Origin: an uncultured Lachnospiraceae bacterium
GTDB lineage: Bacteria > Bacillota > Clostridia > Lachnospirales > Lachnospiraceae
NCBI GenBank assembly: GCA_958446555.1
Contig: CAUCWU010000086.1
Span: 1 to 8,370 of the forward strand
Direction of reading: 5' to 3'
DNA length: 8,370 bases
This document shows positions 5,734 through 8,370 of this stretch, piece by piece. A model generated the notes under the pieces. It was given only the letters and a program-made list of their open reading frames with translations. It ran no database searches and had not been told where the DNA came from. Numbering within the stretch: the first letter of the stretch is position 1; every line of letters begins with the position of its first letter. The position numbers were made by a program, and so were the translations under genes.

Positions 5734-7311
5734 ATGCAAAGTATTTATGATGTACCGACGTATCCAACTCTTGGAAACGTGTATCCGGGCGATTATTATG
5801 AAGATCTTCCATATGATGAATTTATCGATAAAAATCAGAAGCTTCCAGAAGGAAAAAAAGTCTTTGATATTCGCGACTTTGGAGCAAGACCGGAGAAGGA
5901 TTTGTTAAACACAGAAGCGTTCTTGGCGGCTGCAAAAGCTTGTGAGAAGAATAACGGCGGTGTGATTTTGGTGGCAGGTGGTTCCTATACGATGGGAACC
6001 GTCTATATTCCGTCCCATACCACCCTATTTATCGCGCCAGATTCAGAAATTAAGGCATCCAGAAATGTGGAGCTTTTACTTGCAAAGGAAAAAGAGCAGG
6101 TTGATGATCGAAAGGGTGAGTCAAGTGAAGGCGCATTTGTCCGTGTGAAGAACGTAGAGGATGTGACAATCACTGGTGGTGGACGCATCAATGGAAGTGG
6201 TGAGTGGTATGTATATGAGCCAAGAGAACTTCCATCCTTGAAGCCATTTGAGGTGAGCCGTATTCCAAGACGCGATCAGGCAAAGGAAATCAACACAGTA
6301 GAGGGAACGATTCGCTATTATTATCGACAGAGAATCCGCTATTCGGAAGATAAATATGGCGAGGGTAAGCCAAATTTAAATCGTCCGGCAGCGCTTGTAT
6401 GGGTACAGGACAGTAAAAATGTGACATTTGAAAATATTGTGCTGTATGATTCGATGAGTTGGACCTTCCATGTGGAAAATTGTGATGAAGTTACTGTGAG
6501 AAATATGGTAATCGACGACAATCGCCATGTTGCAAATTCGGACGGTGTGGATATCACAGGAAGTGACAATGTTATAGTAGATCATTGCTTTATCTCATGT
6601 GCCGATGATGGAATCGTTGTAAAGAATCCAATCCGCACGGGACGTGCGATGGCACATATTCATGTTAAGAATTGTACGGTAATCACAGTCATGAATGCAT
6701 TTAAGATTGGAACAGAGACAGCAAATGATATCAGTGATATTTTAGTGGAAGACTGTAATTTTGTTATGCCGGATATCTATCCAGGCTCTGTTTCTGGTAT
6801 TTCACTGGAATCCTGCGATGGAACGCATCTGTCTGATGTGACCATTCGAAATATTACAATGGATCAGATTGTTTGCCCACTCTATATCTGCCTAAATAAG
6901 AGAAATCGTTACAATGAGCCGTATACCGAGGAGGTTGGTGCAAACCGTTATTGGGGCGGCAGCATTGAGAACATTCGAATTGAAAATATTCATGCAACCA
7001 ACGCAGAGCTTCCGGCAATTTTAACTGGATATCAGACGACAAAGGAGGATGGTACAATTGTCAGAAGGCCGTTAAAGAATATTACAGTAAACGGCTATCA
7101 TGTAGTATACCGTGATAACAAAGAGATTGTCGAGATTCCAGAGCAATTTGATGAATTTTTGGAGGATTATCCAGAGAGCAATGCACACGGTGATGTGGAT
7201 GCCTACGGTATCTGGGCTCGCCATGTGGATGGTCTTTTATTAGAAGATATCGATGTGACACCAAGATCCTGCAATACAAGAGAAAAGATTCGTCTTTACG
7301 ATGTGCAATAA
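5734..7311 (+). CDS. GH28-like beta-helix glycosidase, cytoplasmic (pectin oligosaccharide hydrolase candidate)
   Basis: This 525-residue protein starts its conserved region with the GH28 opening FDIRDFGA (residues 44-51) and continues as short repeated strands of the form VxNxxI, the pattern of a right-handed parallel beta-helix. The acid motifs of polygalacturonases are present: N268-S-D270 (NTD-like) and D291-D292, with the 21-residue separation found in fungal polygalacturonase. The usual GHG motif is replaced by N321-A-F within NAFKIGTE, and RIK seems replaced around GISLE (355-359). It therefore belongs to a divergent GH28-like group, and simple polygalacturonase activity should not be assumed. 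There is no signal peptide, so it should act in the cytoplasm on imported oligosaccharides, probably as an exo-enzyme on galacturonate- or rhamnogalacturonan-type chains. The ATG at 5734 has GAAAGGA (5721-5727) at 6 nt, weaker than those of the transport genes. Small inverted repeats (AGCAG/CTGCT at 5702-5717 and CAAAG/CTTTG at 5708-5720) lie just upstream. Confidence 0.88.
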   Translation: MQSIYDVPTYPTLGNVYPGDYYEDLPYDEFIDKNQKLPEGKKVFDIRDFGARPEKDLLNTEAFLAAAKACEKNNGGVILVAGGSYTMGTVYIPSHTTLFIAPDSEIKASRNVELLLAKEKEQVDDRKGESSEGAFVRVKNVEDVTITGGGRINGSGEWYVYEPRELPSLKPFEVSRIPRRDQAKEINTVEGTIRYYYRQRIRYSEDKYGEGKPNLNRPAALVWVQDSKNVTFENIVLYDSMSWTFHVENCDEVTVRNMVIDDNRHVANSDGVDITGSDNVIVDHCFISCADDGIVVKNPIRTGRAMAHIHVKNCTVITVMNAFKIGTETANDISDILVEDCNFVMPDIYPGSVSGISLESCDGTHLSDVTIRNITMDQIVCPLYICLNKRNRYNEPYTEEVGANRYWGGSIENIRIENIHATNAELPAILTGYQTTKEDGTIVRRPLKNITVNGYHVVYRDNKEIVEIPEQFDEFLEDYPESNAHGDVDAYGIWARHVDGLLLEDIDVTPRSCNTREKIRLYDVQ

Positions 7312-7392
7312 TGCCAGAGAGGAAAGCTCAAAAGCAATTATGAGTATTTTACAAAAATAGTTACAAAATTGTTCATTAGGAGGAAATGATAA
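7312..7392 (+). promoter_or_regulatory. Short spacer with direct repeat and ribosome site
   Basis: These 81 bp separate the glycosidase from the last gene. They contain a direct repeat TTACAAAA at 7349-7356 and 7361-7368 (12-bp period), with GTTACA at 7360 echoing the half-site seen in the cre-like boxes. AGGAGG lies at 7378-7383, 9 nt before the start. I see no clear terminator or -35/-10 pair, so the last gene is probably cotranscribed with the glycosidase. Confidence 0.4.
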
Positions 7393-8370
7393 ATGAGTGG
7401 ATGGAAATTAGGTCTTGACGGATTTGTGACTCATTTTATGGTGTCAGGTCCGGCAACAGAAGCCTATTTTAATGAGGCGAAGGATAAAAATCAGCTTCGC
7501 TATGAGGCGTATCTTCGCTCTGTAATAGCAGAGCATAAACCGCTTGGTGAAGTTGGAACAATCAAGATTGGGGAGAAGAGTCGACTGAAAGAAGAGTGGA
7601 ATTATTATTATGACAGTGGAAGTTGTTTTGTCAATATTTCTACTTTTTATTCCGTGATGAAGCGAGTACGTTTTGACATTGCAACCGTGCTTGAAGCAAA
7701 GAAGGATATGGATGTTTCAGCCGTTTTGTGGTCCTATGCAGCTGTCGATGTGTATTGCAACGGTACGTTAGAAGGAACATTAAAGCAGCCAGTCTATAAG
7801 CCAATTCAGAAAAAAGAGTTGACGCTTCATCTAAAGTCAGGACGCAATTTAATTTATTTGGCATGTGAAAATCTAGGCGTGCGCGATACAAGAAGTGTCG
7901 CTGGATTACAGATTTTAACGCATACAGATGAGATCACAGTATCCATTCCGGATCAGAACTGTGCAAAGACAGCGGAAGAGGCAGAGCGCTTTTTGGACAG
8001 TGCAAATTTGACAAAAGATGCGTTGTTATTTGATATGCCGGCACCGAAAGGAACCCAGTATACGTATCGTCATTTCGAGGAAGATTTTGCAAAAGAAAAA
8101 CTTCCGTCTGTATGGTATTTGGCAGAGGGAAAGAGCAAGATTGAATTAGAGGATGGACAGCCATATGTAACCGTAAAAATTACTGCCGGCAAATTGGTCT
8201 TGAAGCGTATGTTTGAACGCACCGAACAGCTGGTGCCAACCTATGCAAGACATGAGGATGGAAGTCCGCTTAGCTTTGAGGAAAACAAAGAGCTAATCTT
8301 TAGACGAATTGCCGATGTGATGAGCGAGAGCCGAGGCGAGAAGTTTGGTTTTCCAATCTCAAATATTCTT
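7393..8370 (+). CDS. Unrecognised cytoplasmic protein with N-terminal beta-sandwich-like region (3' end missing)
   Basis: The frame opens at ATG 7393 (AGGAGG 9 nt upstream) and stays open through 326 codons to the window end. I do not recognise the family. There is no signal peptide or membrane segment, so it should be cytoplasmic. Residues about 84-176 alternate short strands with turns. They include AAVDVYCNGTLEG (116-128) and a later LHLKSGRNLIYL / ENLGVRDTR stretch, the style of the sugar-binding jelly-roll modules that precede catalytic domains in large glycosidases. Residues 190-310 mix polar helices and strands, and the visible end becomes helical (ENKELIFRRIADVM), perhaps the entry to a catalytic domain beyond the window. 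Its place after a GH28-like enzyme suggests a role in the same oligosaccharide breakdown, such as a rhamnosidase, uronyl hydrolase or accessory protein; none of these is shown by the sequence. Another ATG at 7386 is only 2 nt from the ribosome site and its frame closes after ten codons. Confidence 0.8.
   Translation, partial: MSGWKLGLDGFVTHFMVSGPATEAYFNEAKDKNQLRYEAYLRSVIAEHKPLGEVGTIKIGEKSRLKEEWNYYYDSGSCFVNISTFYSVMKRVRFDIATVLEAKKDMDVSAVLWSYAAVDVYCNGTLEGTLKQPVYKPIQKKELTLHLKSGRNLIYLACENLGVRDTRSVAGLQILTHTDEITVSIPDQNCAKTAEEAERFLDSANLTKDALLFDMPAPKGTQYTYRHFEEDFAKEKLPSVWYLAEGKSKIELEDGQPYVTVKITAGKLVLKRMFERTEQLVPTYARHEDGSPLSFEENKELIFRRIADVMSESRGEKFGFPISNIL

Noticed and set aside
5660..5908. Plus-strand 82-codon open frame
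   Set aside because: It begins in the loop of the terminator and overlaps the start of the glycosidase in another frame, with no ribosome site.
7386..7418. Alternative ATG and tiny frame just before the last gene
   Set aside because: It is only 2 nt from AGGAGG and stops after ten codons. The ATG at 7393 has proper spacing and a long open frame.
1..8370. CRISPR array, tRNA/rRNA, insertion sequence, prophage or integron signs
   Set aside because: No regularly spaced long repeats, cloverleaf-like segments, transposase motifs or terminal inverted repeats were seen. The window reads as an ordinary catabolic locus.

Overview
The window looks like part of a pectin-oligosaccharide utilisation locus from a low-to-moderate GC Gram-positive anaerobe. 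Strong AGGAGG ribosome sites, a YesM/YesN-type two-component pair, a CUT1 sugar transporter without its own ATPase, and the codon style all point to Clostridia, most probably Lachnospiraceae. The family-level assignment is an inference from style, not from a database match.

Layout. On the minus strand, bases 2000 to 441 encode a complete AraC-type response regulator. It is followed 29 bp later by the first 137 codons of its membrane sensor kinase, which runs off the left edge. A 335-bp control region (2001-2335) separates this pair from the plus-strand sugar operon. It holds two divergent extended -10 promoters. Between them lies a perfect match to the catabolite-response (cre) consensus, followed by one good and one weaker variant of the same box at 17-bp multiples. 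The leader of the sugar operon also carries a strong hairpin.

The plus-strand genes are an extracellular solute-binding protein (2336-3682), two CUT1 permeases (3821-4753 and 4770-5636), a cytoplasmic GH28-like beta-helix glycosidase (5734-7311) and the first 326 codons of an unrecognised protein with a probable beta-sandwich domain (7393 to the right edge). A structured spacer with two mutually exclusive foldings lies between the binding protein and the first permease. A strong intrinsic terminator lies between the second permease and the glycosidase. Both would grade expression: binding protein highest, permeases next, intracellular enzymes lowest.

Working model (inference): the kinase senses an extracellular signal, perhaps the oligosaccharide or the loaded binding protein, and the response regulator activates the divergent operon. 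CcpA or a related LacI-family protein adds catabolite control at the cre-like boxes. The binding protein and permeases import a galacturonate- or rhamnose-containing oligosaccharide, energised by a shared MsmX-type ATPase encoded elsewhere. The GH28-like enzyme and the unknown protein then process it in the cytoplasm. The most unusual points are the lack of a lipobox in the binding protein, the non-canonical active-site motifs of the GH28-like enzyme, the phased cre-like boxes, and the unrecognised last gene.
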